A stretch of 64,000 nt of DNA. Source: Polynucleobacter sp. KF022. GTDB lineage: Bacteria > Pseudomonadota > Gammaproteobacteria > Burkholderiales > Burkholderiaceae. This document shows, piece by piece, positions 16,301 through 24,238 of the stretch. Every line of letters begins with the position of its first letter. Within the stretch, counting starts at the first letter, position 1. Location of the stretch: NCBI RefSeq assembly GCF_027924105.1, contig NZ_AP026972.1, forward strand, positions 372,001 to 436,000. The letters run 5' to 3'. A program made the position numbers and the translations under genes. The notes below the pieces were generated by a model. It made no database searches. It was given only the letters and a program-made list of their open reading frames with translations, and had not been told where the DNA came from.

Positions 16301-17263
16301 ATGCGCTTTATCGATAAGACCATTCATGCGAGTGACATTACTCCACAAGCCGTTTTTGAAAATCGTAGAAACATCATTAAGACTGCAGCCGCTGGTGGCT
16401 TTGGATTAGCCCTAGCCCCTTGGTTTTCTCGGCAGGCTCTGGCGGCGACCCCAGAAAAACTGGCAGCTACATTGAATCCAGCTTTTGCGGATAAGGATGG
16501 GTTGACCTCATATAAATACGTGACTGGCTATAACAACTTTTATGAATTTGGCACGGATAAAGAAGATCCAGCAGCCAATGCAGGAAGTTTACAAACTCGA
16601 CCTTGGACAATTTCTATTGAGGGTTTAGTTAAAAAACCCATGACCTTGGATATTGATGCGCTGCTCAAATTGGCGCCAATCGAAGAACGTATTTATCGGA
16701 TGCGTTGTGTCGAAGGTTGGTCGATGGTCATTCCTTGGGATGGCTACTCACTCTCTAAGCTTATTAATAAAGTAGAGCCACTGGGATCGGCCAAGTATGT
16801 GGAGTTTGTTTCATTGGCTGATCGCAAGCAAATGCCTGGGATTAAAAGCAATATTATTGATTGGCCCTATCGCGAAGGTTTGCGTATGGATGAGGCTATG
16901 AATCCCTTAACGCTACTAACCTTAGGCTTGTATGGCGAAGTCTTGCCCAAGCAGAATGGTGCTCCAGTACGCATTGTGGTGCCTTGGAAGTATGGCTTCA
17001 AAAGCGCGAAGTCCATTGTCAAAATTCGTTTTACCGAAGAGATGCCCAAGACTAGCTGGAGTCAGTTTGATGCCAGAGAATATGGCTTTTACTCTAACGT
17101 TAACCCCCAAGTAGATCATCCGCGCTGGAGTCAGGCGACTGAGCGGCGTATTGGTGATCCAAAAGGAATGTTCGCGCCGAAGATTAAAACTCAAATGTTT
17201 AATGGCTATGGCGAGCAGGTCGCCAGCATGTATACAGGCATGGATCTGAAGAAGTACTATTAG
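16301..17263 (+). CDS. msrP: Protein-methionine-sulfoxide reductase catalytic subunit MsrP (YedY)
   Basis: A 320-residue periplasmic molybdoenzyme. A twin-arginine signal is visible (NRRNIIKTAAAGG at 21-33, cleavage near ALA48). Cys136 in YRMRCVEGW is the molybdenum ligand; VPWKYGFKSAKS belongs to the cofactor-binding end of the domain. MsrP uses mono-molybdopterin cofactor to repair oxidised methionine in periplasmic proteins, taking electrons from the haem membrane protein MsrQ, here encoded about 4.3 kb downstream. An AAGGGG ribosome site precedes the ATG by 7 bases. The BLUF gene is just upstream and a lipocalin gene overlaps downstream in the TAGTGATG junction. Confidence 0.94.
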   Translation: MRFIDKTIHASDITPQAVFENRRNIIKTAAAGGFGLALAPWFSRQALAATPEKLAATLNPAFADKDGLTSYKYVTGYNNFYEFGTDKEDPAANAGSLQTRPWTISIEGLVKKPMTLDIDALLKLAPIEERIYRMRCVEGWSMVIPWDGYSLSKLINKVEPLGSAKYVEFVSLADRKQMPGIKSNIIDWPYREGLRMDEAMNPLTLLTLGLYGEVLPKQNGAPVRIVVPWKYGFKSAKSIVKIRFTEEMPKTSWSQFDAREYGFYSNVNPQVDHPRWSQATERRIGDPKGMFAPKIKTQMFNGYGEQVASMYTGMDLKKYY

Positions 17264-17265
17264 TG

Positions 17266-17832
17266 ATGAACAAAATTTTTTCAACGCTTTTTTGTATTTG
17301 CATTTCTATAGCCAGCTTCTCTGCTTATAGCCAGGCAAGTGAATCTCCCGTTAAGACCATTCCCGCCTTGGACGTACAGCGCTATCTGGGAACTTGGTAT
17401 GAGATTGCTAAATATCCCAATTGGTTTCAAAGAAAGTGCGTCAGTAATACCAAGGCGGTTTACTCCCCTAGGGCTGATGGCACACTCAAGGTATTGAATA
17501 GTTGTAAAACTGTTGATGGTGAGGTAGTCGACGCTGAGGGTACTGCACGCCAGGTGGGATCAAAAGACTCGCCTAAGCTGGAAGTACGATTTGCTCCAGC
17601 CTGGTTATCGTTTATTCCATTAGTTTGGGGTGATTATTGGGTGATTGATTTGGACCCTCAGTATCAAGTGGCGGTAGTGAGTGATTCACGCCGCGAGTAC
17701 CTGTGGATCCTCTCAAGAACACCACAATTGGATAAAAAAGTTTATGAAGATACGCTGCAGCGCATACAAGCTCAGCAGTTCGATGTTCGTAAGCTAGAGT
17801 TAACGACGCAAACTTCCTCCCCAAAGAATTAA
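17266..17832 (+). CDS. blc: Bacterial lipocalin (Blc family)
   Basis: A 188-residue exported protein beginning MNKIFSTLFCICISIASF with a signal peptide of about 24 residues. The lipocalin signature GTWYEIAKYPNWFQ is at about residues 43-56 and the second conserved region DYWVIDLDPQYQVAVVSD near 120-140. The signal lacks a clean lipobox, so it is probably soluble periplasmic and not an outer-membrane lipoprotein like E. coli Blc. ATG 17266 is chosen; it begins two bases after the msrP stop codon. Family members bind lysophospholipid or fatty acids under envelope stress, which agrees with linkage to MsrP. Confidence 0.88.
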   Translation: MNKIFSTLFCICISIASFSAYSQASESPVKTIPALDVQRYLGTWYEIAKYPNWFQRKCVSNTKAVYSPRADGTLKVLNSCKTVDGEVVDAEGTARQVGSKDSPKLEVRFAPAWLSFIPLVWGDYWVIDLDPQYQVAVVSDSRREYLWILSRTPQLDKKVYEDTLQRIQAQQFDVRKLELTTQTSSPKN

Positions 17833-17863
17833 ATCATTCAAAGCCAATAAAAAAACTGCAAGC

Positions 17864-18787
17864 ATGACAGCGCATTTATTACCACCTGGCATTGAAGTTT
17901 TTGAGAGGGGGTGGCTCTCTGCAAATAATATTTTTCACTTTGGTGATACTGATGTTTCCTTGGTGGATTCAGGTTACTGTGCCCATCAAAAGATGACTTT
18001 AGATTTAGTAAATAGCGCCCTAAAAAAACATCACTTAATCACGCTAAATAAGCTAGTAAATACACATCTTCATTCGGATCACTGTGGAGGTAATGCTGCT
18101 CTAGCAGAGGCGTTTGATTGTGAGGTCTATATTCCAGCGGCTGAAGCATTAGCAGTGAAGAGCTGGGATAGTGCTTTATTAAGCTATGACAATCTAGGGC
18201 AGGAATGCCCACAGTTTTTACATCATCAAGTATTAGTGCCTGGTGAGGAAATATTGTTAGGAAGATACCCCTGGAAAATTTTGGCCGCTCCCGGACATGA
18301 CCCCCATTCCGTGATGTTGTATCAAGCTGATCATCGTATTTTGATTTCTGCGGATGCTTTGTGGGAAGAGGGTTTCGGGGTTATTTTTCCTGAGCTATGG
18401 GGTGAGGCTGGATTTGAAGAGGTGGCACAAACTTTAGATCTGATTGAGACCTTGCCAATTGATTTAGTGATCCCGGGTCATGGTGTACCATTTTCGGATA
18501 TTACGAAGTCGCTTGCTACGGCTCGTTCAAGACTGGATTACTTGGCATCTGATCCAGATCGTAATGCGCGTCATGGCGCTAAAGTCTTGCTGAAATATCG
18601 CTTATTAGAGTGGCGTAGTCGCGATATCAAAGATGTGAATGATTGGATTATCAATACGCCTGCACTCATCAGTGCGGCAAAATTACTGAATATGAGTATG
18701 GATGAATTTACGCAGTGGCTGCCCAAGTCTCTGGTGAAGTCAGGTTCTGCAAAATTAGAGGGTAACGTCTTGTTTGATCTTGCTTGA
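17864..18787 (+). CDS. MBL-fold metallo-hydrolase
   Basis: A 307-residue metallo-beta-lactamase-fold protein. Metal-binding THLHSDHCGG at about residues 67-76, the second-shell His in APGHDPHS near 145, Asp in ISADALW near 165 and His in IPGHGVPF near 207 are all present, so two metals can be bound. The C-terminal ~75 residues are helical. The likely reaction is thioester, lactone or phosphodiester hydrolysis; it cannot be narrowed. It follows the lipocalin gene by about 30 bases and may be in the msrP transcript. It converges with the next gene with a 9-base gap. Confidence 0.82.
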   Translation: MTAHLLPPGIEVFERGWLSANNIFHFGDTDVSLVDSGYCAHQKMTLDLVNSALKKHHLITLNKLVNTHLHSDHCGGNAALAEAFDCEVYIPAAEALAVKSWDSALLSYDNLGQECPQFLHHQVLVPGEEILLGRYPWKILAAPGHDPHSVMLYQADHRILISADALWEEGFGVIFPELWGEAGFEEVAQTLDLIETLPIDLVIPGHGVPFSDITKSLATARSRLDYLASDPDRNARHGAKVLLKYRLLEWRSRDIKDVNDWIINTPALISAAKLLNMSMDEFTQWLPKSLVKSGSAKLEGNVLFDLA

Positions 18788-18796
18788 ATGTTTATT

Positions 18797-19594
18797 TCAA
18801 AAGCTAAGCGAGATCTTTCCGTATAGAGACCAATTATAAATTTGGTAGGTTTGCACCACTTGTTTGGCACCACCAACTGCAACTAAAAGATGTTTATTAA
18901 ATCGGTGAGTCACCATCGCATCGATCGGTACAAACCACCCACCACCCGCAGCGTTATAGACTGCGCCATTCTCATCCCAAAATCTTAGCTGCGTGCTAGG
19001 CCCTAAGTTCAGACCTACGGTTGGGTATAGCTCAAGACGGCTTGCCAGGGGTGGTGGACTCACGACAGATGGCGCTTTAGAATTAAACCCAAACATATAT
19101 CTAGCAAGTGGTGAAATATCCGATAGTACTTTTTGCTCACTACCAGCTGGTGCAAATGAGGTGCTTACCTGTGGTCCGGCCAGCCATTGGCCTAAATTAC
19201 TCAGCGGCGCGAATAATCTTGCACCAACATTACCAAACCAGCCAGCTTGACCACCCCAAATCGTGAGCATTGCATTATTAGCTGAAAAAGTTCCGGTGGA
19301 TTGTGCGGGAAGCTGGGGGCCATAAGCAGCTGAATAAGCCGTATCAAGTCTCATGGTGCCGTGCCAATCCCCAAGGTTTACGGGATTGTAATAACGGAGT
19401 TTGAGAGTATCGATATAGTTCTCGGAGCCTTGAGAGTCATGGTAGCCCCAGAATTCAAGTATGTGATCTGATGACCTTTGTTGTGATGTATTGACGAGTC
19501 CTAGAATGGGTGCGGATGTACTGGGTTCTGTAACCGCCATCAAGGTAGCGGGAATACATAATGAAAGCAGGACCAGTGTTCGCAGAAATATCAT
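18797..19594 (-). CDS. Exported beta-barrel-like protein of unknown function
   Basis: A 265-residue protein with a signal peptide (about 1-20, ending LMA). The mature part has alternating strands (THRFNKHLLVAVGGA, YNWSLYGKISLSF) and ends in Phe, the usual outer-membrane barrel C-terminus. No family is recognised. It is followed upstream by the DUF2889 gene in the same direction (18-base gap), so the two may be co-expressed. It could be a small porin-like or lipid-handling barrel. Confidence 0.7.
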   Translation of the reverse strand: MIFLRTLVLLSLCIPATLMAVTEPSTSAPILGLVNTSQQRSSDHILEFWGYHDSQGSENYIDTLKLRYYNPVNLGDWHGTMRLDTAYSAAYGPQLPAQSTGTFSANNAMLTIWGGQAGWFGNVGARLFAPLSNLGQWLAGPQVSTSFAPAGSEQKVLSDISPLARYMFGFNSKAPSVVSPPPLASRLELYPTVGLNLGPSTQLRFWDENGAVYNAAGGGWFVPIDAMVTHRFNKHLLVAVGGAKQVVQTYQIYNWSLYGKISLSF

Positions 19595-19612
19595 GAAGGT
19601 CCACCCTAAATT

Positions 19613-20146
19613 CTACGGCTTCCAGCGATAAAATTTAGGGAAGACACGCATCACCACTGGCCCATTGAAGTCCCAGGATTTACAGGTACCCAAATACAGT
19701 GGCGGCTTTTCTCCGGTGGGATCGAAAAATGCTCCTGGAATAGATTGATAGGCTGCTGTAGCAAGGCTCGTGAGGAGCTCGCGTAAATGTGTACAACCCT
19801 TGATTCCGCCAAGATGAGTATCAATTGTCTTGCGCCAACCTTTGCCTATCTTTGCTCCAATGAGTGAATCCATTGGCGGAATCACAGCAGTACATTCTGC
19901 ATGTGGGTGACCATCCATCACTGCTTCAATATCTTGAATTACAAATTCTTTATCAAGTGTCACGCGCACCCACATGTCATGAAAAGCCTCACCAGGCCCC
20001 CAGACTTTTGCACTTGTTTTAAAGGGGCTGGTTTTGAAATCTTTTAAATGCCCCTCAATATCCCATAAGCCATCTTCCCGTGCGTAACCCTGGAAAGTGA
20101 TTTCACGGGTATGCAGCAAGGATCTTGGTTTGGGGTTAGAGAGCAT
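19613..20146 (-). CDS. DUF2889 domain protein
   Basis: From ATG 20146 the product has 177 residues. It begins with RSLLHTREITFQGYAREDGLWDIEG-like sequence, where YxREDGLWDIEG and the following HLKDFK are the hallmark of the DUF2889 family; ECTAVIPPMDSLIGAKIGKGWR and GCTHLRELL follow in the usual order. Function is unknown; family members often lie near aromatic-degradation or secretion genes. The longer open frame to 20290 runs into the rsuA-like gene's start region on the other strand and carries no domain sequence, so the shorter start is preferred. Confidence 0.82.
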   Translation of the reverse strand: MLSNPKPRSLLHTREITFQGYAREDGLWDIEGHLKDFKTSPFKTSAKVWGPGEAFHDMWVRVTLDKEFVIQDIEAVMDGHPHAECTAVIPPMDSLIGAKIGKGWRKTIDTHLGGIKGCTHLRELLTSLATAAYQSIPGAFFDPTGEKPPLYLGTCKSWDFNGPVVMRVFPKFYRWKP

Positions 20147-20248
20147 GGTTTTTATGTTGTGTGAAGTTATTACTTCTAATGATAATGAATTGGGTAAATA
20201 AATGAGGGGGCTTAATAGAGTCCTGCTCTGTAGTATCCTTTGCAGCAT

Positions 20249-20974
20249 ATGGCAAAACCTATTTCTCTCGAAAAAATTCTTTTTAGCCAAGGCTTTGGTA
20301 CGCGGCGCTACTGTAGTGATTTGGTATATGCAGAGTTGGTAAAGGTAAATGGCGTTTTAGCTGAGGACCCAGAACAAAGAATTGCTACCGAGAACCTGAT
20401 TCTCAATGTAGAAGGTAAGGATTGGGAGTACCACGAGAAGGCTTATCTAGCATTTAATAAGCCGGCTAATTATGAATGCTCTCATAAGACGACACATCAC
20501 CCGAGTGTGTATAGCTTATTGCCTAGTCCTTTTGTTGAAAGAGGTTTGCAATGTGTGGGGCGCTTAGACTACGACACCACGGGCTTACTCTTGATTTCTG
20601 ATGATGGTCAATTCATTCATAAGATGACGACCCCTAAGAAAAATATTGGGAAGGTGTATCAAATCACTACCCCAGAGCCCATCACCCAGAAGCAAATTGA
20701 TCACTTATTAAATGGCGTTGTATTAGATGACGATCCTAAACCTTGCTTTGCCACTGCCTGTAAGCAGATCTCAGATCATGTTCTGGTAATGACGATTGTG
20801 GAGGGGCGCTATCACCAGGTAAAGCGCATGATGGTTGCGGTCGGCAATCACGTTGCCCAATTGCATCGTACTGAAATCGGCGCCTATCAGATTCCTGTTG
20901 ATTTGGCAGAGGGTGAATGGCGCTGGCTATATCCAGAAGATTTAAAGCAGCTTTCACAAAGTGTTGCTACCTAA
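20249..20974 (+). CDS. RsuA/RluB-family 16S/23S rRNA pseudouridine synthase
   Basis: A 241-residue enzyme starting at ATG 20249 (MAKPISLEK). An N-terminal S4 RNA-binding segment (ILFSQGFGTRRYCSDLV, VNG) is followed by the catalytic domain with active-site Asp in GRLDYDTTGLLLISDDG near residue 107 and the KVYQI and GRYHQVKRM motifs. It isomerises a specific uridine in ribosomal RNA. Small size fits RsuA (16S), but RluE/F-type 23S targets cannot be excluded. The downstream pterin dehydratase gene begins 12 bases after its stop. Confidence 0.87.
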   Translation: MAKPISLEKILFSQGFGTRRYCSDLVYAELVKVNGVLAEDPEQRIATENLILNVEGKDWEYHEKAYLAFNKPANYECSHKTTHHPSVYSLLPSPFVERGLQCVGRLDYDTTGLLLISDDGQFIHKMTTPKKNIGKVYQITTPEPITQKQIDHLLNGVVLDDDPKPCFATACKQISDHVLVMTIVEGRYHQVKRMMVAVGNHVAQLHRTEIGAYQIPVDLAEGEWRWLYPEDLKQLSQSVAT

Positions 20975-20979
20975 AGGAG
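20973..20979 (+). promoter_or_regulatory. Shine-Dalgarno site that fixes a TTG start
   Basis: AAAGGAG lies 6 bases before TTG 20986 and overlaps the TAA stop of the preceding pseudouridine synthase gene. No ATG in frame nearby gives a comparable fit. Confidence 0.8.
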
Positions 20980-20985
20980 TGTATC

Positions 20986-21279
20986 TTGATAGTTCAGGGT
21001 ATTGATATAGAAAAAGAACTTCCTCTGTGGACCCTTAAGCATGATGGAAAGGCGATGGGGCGGAATTTTGTTTTTACAAATTTCAAACAGGCGTTTGAAT
21101 TTATGACGCTAAGTGCCGAGTACGCAGAAGAAATTGACCACCACCCCGACTGGTCAAATTCTTGGAATAAGGTTTCGGTATTCCTGTCCACTCACTCTGC
21201 TAGTGCTTTGACAGCACTAGATATTCAGTTAGCAAAAGCAATGGATGCTTTTGCCTCCCAAGTGAGCTCTAAAAATTAG
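20986..21279 (+). CDS. Pterin-4a-carbinolamine dehydratase family protein
   Basis: A 97-residue protein with the PCD core: NFVFTNFKQAFEFM, the catalytic EEIDHHPDWSNSWNKVSVFLS (two His, then Pro-x-Trp) and TALDIQLAKAMD. The family dehydrates 4a-hydroxytetrahydropterin after aromatic amino acid hydroxylation, or has moonlighting roles such as DCoH. No phenylalanine hydroxylase is nearby. The start is TTG 20986, set by the strong AAAGGAG upstream; the longer frame from 20917 would overlap the preceding gene by 58 bases. Its TAG overlaps the TAA of the converging small acidic gene. Confidence 0.88.
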   Translation: MIVQGIDIEKELPLWTLKHDGKAMGRNFVFTNFKQAFEFMTLSAEYAEEIDHHPDWSNSWNKVSVFLSTHSASALTALDIQLAKAMDAFASQVSSKN

Positions 21280-21491
21280 TGCTCATCACCTTCATGTTCT
21301 TCCTCATTCATGCTCATGAGGATAGTTGCTAGCAAACCGTAGACTACTTCGGTCGAGATCATGCCATCTTCATCGAGCTCATCAATTAAGTCATTCAGAC
21401 GATCCTCAGTGGGCTCGTTGAGCAAGGTCATTGCACACTCGCACCCATAGTCAAAATCTTCATCATTCTGGGTTTGGTTTTCTTCGGTCAT
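21276..21491 (-). CDS. Small acidic protein of unknown function
   Basis: A 71-residue highly acidic protein (MTEENQTQNDEDFDYGCECAM start; DELDEDGM; NEEEHEGDEH end). Two cysteines in CEC. A good AAGGA ribosome site lies about six bases upstream of its ATG. No family is recognised. The last three bases overlap the pterin dehydratase stop (shared TTAG). Acidity suggests a nucleic-acid-mimic or protein-binding role, but that is speculation. Confidence 0.65.
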   Translation of the reverse strand: MTEENQTQNDEDFDYGCECAMTLLNEPTEDRLNDLIDELDEDGMISTEVVYGLLATILMSMNEEEHEGDEH

Positions 21492-21588
21492 ATTTATCCT
21501 TAATTGAGCCCTCAGAATAGCAAATTAAAGTCTAATTCGATAGAGCTAAATAACCAAGGGTGCTCTTCACCATGCTTGGTTTACAGTG

Positions 21589-22188
21589 ATGCTTATGAAG
21601 CTATTAAAACCGGCCATTTTTCTTCTCTGCTTGCTACCGCTGGCGCGCTTAGTTTGGTTCGGAATTCATGACGACTTAGGCGCCAACCCCATTGAATTCA
21701 TCACTCGCTCTACCGGTACCTGGGCGCTTGTGTTTCTGTGTATTACCTTGGCAATGACCCCATTACGCTTAATCACGGGTTTAACTACCTGGATTAAGTT
21801 GCGCCGTATGCTGGGCTTATTTTGCTTCTTTTATGCCTGTATTCACTTCTCTATCTGGTTTTGGTTGGACCAAAATTTAGACCTGCAATCCATGTGGAGT
21901 GACGTTGTTAAGCGTCCATTTATTACCATGGGCTTTCTGACTTTATTGCTGTTGATTCCTCTGGCACTGACCTCCAATCAGTGGTCGGTTCGCCAATTGG
22001 GTAAACGCTGGTCTTTATTGCACAAGCTGGTCTATTTACTTGCATGTACTGCAATCGCTCACTATTGGTGGCACAAGGCAGGTAAAAATGATTTAGAAAC
22101 AGTGACAATCTATGGAGCAGTCATTTTTCTATTGCTTGCCTGTCGGCTACCTATAGTGAAGACTACTCTTCAAAGACTAAAAACTTAA
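21589..22188 (+). CDS. msrQ: Protein-methionine-sulfoxide reductase haem subunit MsrQ (YedZ)
   Basis: A 199-residue integral membrane protein with about six helices and the ferric-reductase-like transmembrane fold. Family segments are NPIEFITRSTGTWAL, MTPLRLI, LRRMLGLFCFFYACIHFSIW with a haem His, and the second-half LHKLVYLLACTAIAHYWW with more His ligands. It supplies quinol electrons to MsrP. It is normally next to msrP but is about 4.3 kb away here. ATG 21589 and ATG 21595 are both possible starts; a GTG lies at 21586. It begins about 95 bases after the divergent acidic gene. Confidence 0.92.
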   Translation: MLMKLLKPAIFLLCLLPLARLVWFGIHDDLGANPIEFITRSTGTWALVFLCITLAMTPLRLITGLTTWIKLRRMLGLFCFFYACIHFSIWFWLDQNLDLQSMWSDVVKRPFITMGFLTLLLLIPLALTSNQWSVRQLGKRWSLLHKLVYLLACTAIAHYWWHKAGKNDLETVTIYGAVIFLLLACRLPIVKTTLQRLKT

Positions 22189-22323
22189 GAATCTGAGAAT
22201 CTTAAAACTTTGTGCCTTCTACATGATTAAGCGCCGCAACTCTACAAAGGCTCTGCAAAAATTCATCGGAGTTTTTAATTAATATAAAAACAAGATGTAT
22301 GTGCTTGCCATACAATAAGCCAT

Positions 22324-22650
22324 ATGAATACATACGCCCTACGGCTAGCACCCTGTCTAATATTGATCAGTATTTCTGCCTGCACTCAAGCGCCTCCCAA
22401 GCCCCCCGGTTCGACCACTTTCTCCCCTTACACCCCGCAGCAGATTCAGGAATTTAATAGACAGTCTCTGTCGCCGGTAGAGGGGCCATTTGGTCCCGTT
22501 GACCCAGAGAGAGAAGATCTACGTTTGGCTAAACAACGCTCGTTGGATGCAAAATTTTATAATCAACCTCAGGGCGAGGAAGAGGCTGAGGCGATAGAAA
22601 CACAATCCGCCGATCCATATCAATCAACGAAACCTATTTTGACTTTCTAG
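22324..22650 (+). CDS. Small putative lipoprotein
   Basis: A 108-residue protein with a lipoprotein signal (hydrophobic LILISISAC, lipobox ISAC, Cys near 20). The mature part is Pro- and Glu-rich and probably disordered (PPKPPGSTTFSPY; EEEAEAIE). No family is recognised. It overlaps the converging SRAP gene so that both stops share CTAG 22647-22650. Its ATG sits in a CATATG context with no obvious strong ribosome site. Confidence 0.7.
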   Translation: MNTYALRLAPCLILISISACTQAPPKPPGSTTFSPYTPQQIQEFNRQSLSPVEGPFGPVDPEREDLRLAKQRSLDAKFYNQPQGEEEAEAIETQSADPYQSTKPILTF

Positions 22651-23267
22651 GCGATTGCAATTTCAGGAATGGAATCCAATTGCATTAAAGCCTGGGCTTC
22701 TTCTGGCGTAGCATTAAGCCATGCGTTAAAAAGCTCAGGGCGTAACGGAACCACAGTGCGTTTTTCATCTTCAGGTTTATGCATGCGTTTCATTACCGGA
22801 TGATCACTAGCATCAATGGTGATCATAGAAAAAGAGACAATGAGTTCGCCTGTCTCAGGTTCAGTCCAGGTATCCCAGATTGAAGCAATTGCCATGGGCT
22901 CTTGATTGACTTGTTTAATGGCAGTACGCATTGCCTTGCCCGACTCATAACAGGGCTCATAAAAAGAATCTGCAAGAGCTAAGGCGTAATGTCGCTTTAC
23001 CCAAGCATTTTTATAGGATGGTTTTTCGGCTACGGTTTCTACTCTGGCGTTATACGTTTTTCTGCCAAAAGTTTCCTCTTTGGCCCAGGATGGCAGTAAG
23101 CCAAAACGCGCCAAGCCGATCGCTGTACAGCCGGTATTGTGACTTTTCAAGATGATGGGTCCTGGATAAGTCGGAAATACATCATGAGCGGGGGATGCGG
23201 GCAAATCTAGGTCAAAATGGGTTTTAACCCATTCAACATTGGCGGTCGAGAGATATTGAACACACAT
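22647..23267 (-). CDS. SOS-response-associated peptidase (SRAP/HMCES-YedK family), divergent
   Basis: A 206-residue protein with Cys2 exposed after Met1 removal, as required to form the thiazolidine crosslink with abasic sites in single-stranded DNA. Other family residues are present: YNARVETVAEKPSY (Asn73), SFYEPCYE (Glu104) and the SFSMITIDAS strand. The usual HxRMP motif is replaced by RMHKPEDEKR (His163 kept), and WYEW by FYEP, so it belongs to a divergent branch. It should protect DNA at abasic lesions. No LexA box is seen upstream by eye. Confidence 0.82.
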   Translation of the reverse strand: MCVQYLSTANVEWVKTHFDLDLPASPAHDVFPTYPGPIILKSHNTGCTAIGLARFGLLPSWAKEETFGRKTYNARVETVAEKPSYKNAWVKRHYALALADSFYEPCYESGKAMRTAIKQVNQEPMAIASIWDTWTEPETGELIVSFSMITIDASDHPVMKRMHKPEDEKRTVVPLRPELFNAWLNATPEEAQALMQLDSIPEIAIA

Positions 23268-23351
23268 AAAGTCATTTTACTGTGGCTTATTCTGAACCGC
23301 CCTATGCCTGCTGGTAGTATTGAGGCTAAATTTTAGAAAGACATTCTTCAT

Positions 23352-24194
23352 ATGAAATCCTTTTCCCCCGCATTCAATCCGATGATCGTGCGCTTTCTTG
23401 CAATCGGTCTCCTGATTAGCGTTTTTGCTGGTAGCTCCATTGCACAGCAAAGTGGCTTGCCAATTAATGCTGCAGCCTCCGTTAACGGTACCATCATTAC
23501 CAATGATATGGTTGAGCAAGGAATTAGAGCTGCTATTGCTCAAGGGCAAAAAGAATCTCCTCAACTGCGCGGTGCGGTGATTGAAAAGTTTATCGAGGTA
23601 TTGCTACTTTCTCAGCAAGCAGAAAAAGATGGCTTAGCGAATTCAGAAAGAGCTAATACCCAGCTGGCGATCATTCGTCAGAATTATCTAGCCGATCTTG
23701 AGTTATCTACTTATATGGCTCAAAACCCAGTTACTGATGCTGATGTGCAAGCTGAATACAACCGAGAGCTAGCTTCTTTGGGTCCCCAAGGAATGATCGT
23801 GGAATATAAAGTGAGCGATATTGCGCTTGCCTCTGAAGCAGATGCTCAAGCTGCATTGGCGCGCATTAAAAAAGGGGAGCCATTTGATAAGGTTGCTAAG
23901 AGCGTTTCCTTGGCACCGAATAAGGTGCAAGGTGGCGCTGTAGGCTGGATTCAGCCTGGTCAGGTTGCCCCTCAATTAGCTTCGGTACTGGTGACTCTTT
24001 CAAAGGGGCAAGTATCACCATCACCAATTCAGATGCAGCAAGGTTGGTATTTGCTGAAGTTGGAAGATAAAAAATCAAGTAAACCACCAACATTTGAGCA
24101 GGCTAAGCCGGCTATTCGCGCAGGTTTAGTGCAAAGAAAGCAGTTTGAGTTTTTAGGAAAACTTGCAAAAGATGCAAAAATTATTGTTCAGTAA
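23352..24194 (+). CDS. Periplasmic parvulin-type peptidyl-prolyl isomerase
   Basis: A 280-residue exported protein: signal peptide ending SIAQQ (about 33), an N-terminal SurA/PpiD-like helical region (VNGTIITNDMVEQGIRAAI, LADLELSTYM) and a parvulin domain at about 150-245 (EYKVSDIAL, ARIKKGEPFDKVAKSVSL, GGAVGWIQPGQV, GWYLLKLED). It should assist folding of envelope proteins. It stands alone, closed by a strong terminator shared with folA. Confidence 0.9.
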   Translation: MKSFSPAFNPMIVRFLAIGLLISVFAGSSIAQQSGLPINAAASVNGTIITNDMVEQGIRAAIAQGQKESPQLRGAVIEKFIEVLLLSQQAEKDGLANSERANTQLAIIRQNYLADLELSTYMAQNPVTDADVQAEYNRELASLGPQGMIVEYKVSDIALASEADAQAALARIKKGEPFDKVAKSVSLAPNKVQGGAVGWIQPGQVAPQLASVLVTLSKGQVSPSPIQMQQGWYLLKLEDKKSSKPPTFEQAKPAIRAGLVQRKQFEFLGKLAKDAKIIVQ

Positions 24195-24212
24195 AAAGCT
24201 TGCTCTCAATAT

Positions 24213-24238
24213 AAAAAGGGCCCTATAGGGCCCTTTTT
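24213..24238. terminator. Bidirectional intrinsic terminator
   Basis: A perfect 11-base inverted repeat, AAAAAGGGCCC / GGGCCCTTTTT, around a TATA loop. Its last bases overlap the folA stop codon. Confidence 0.93.
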
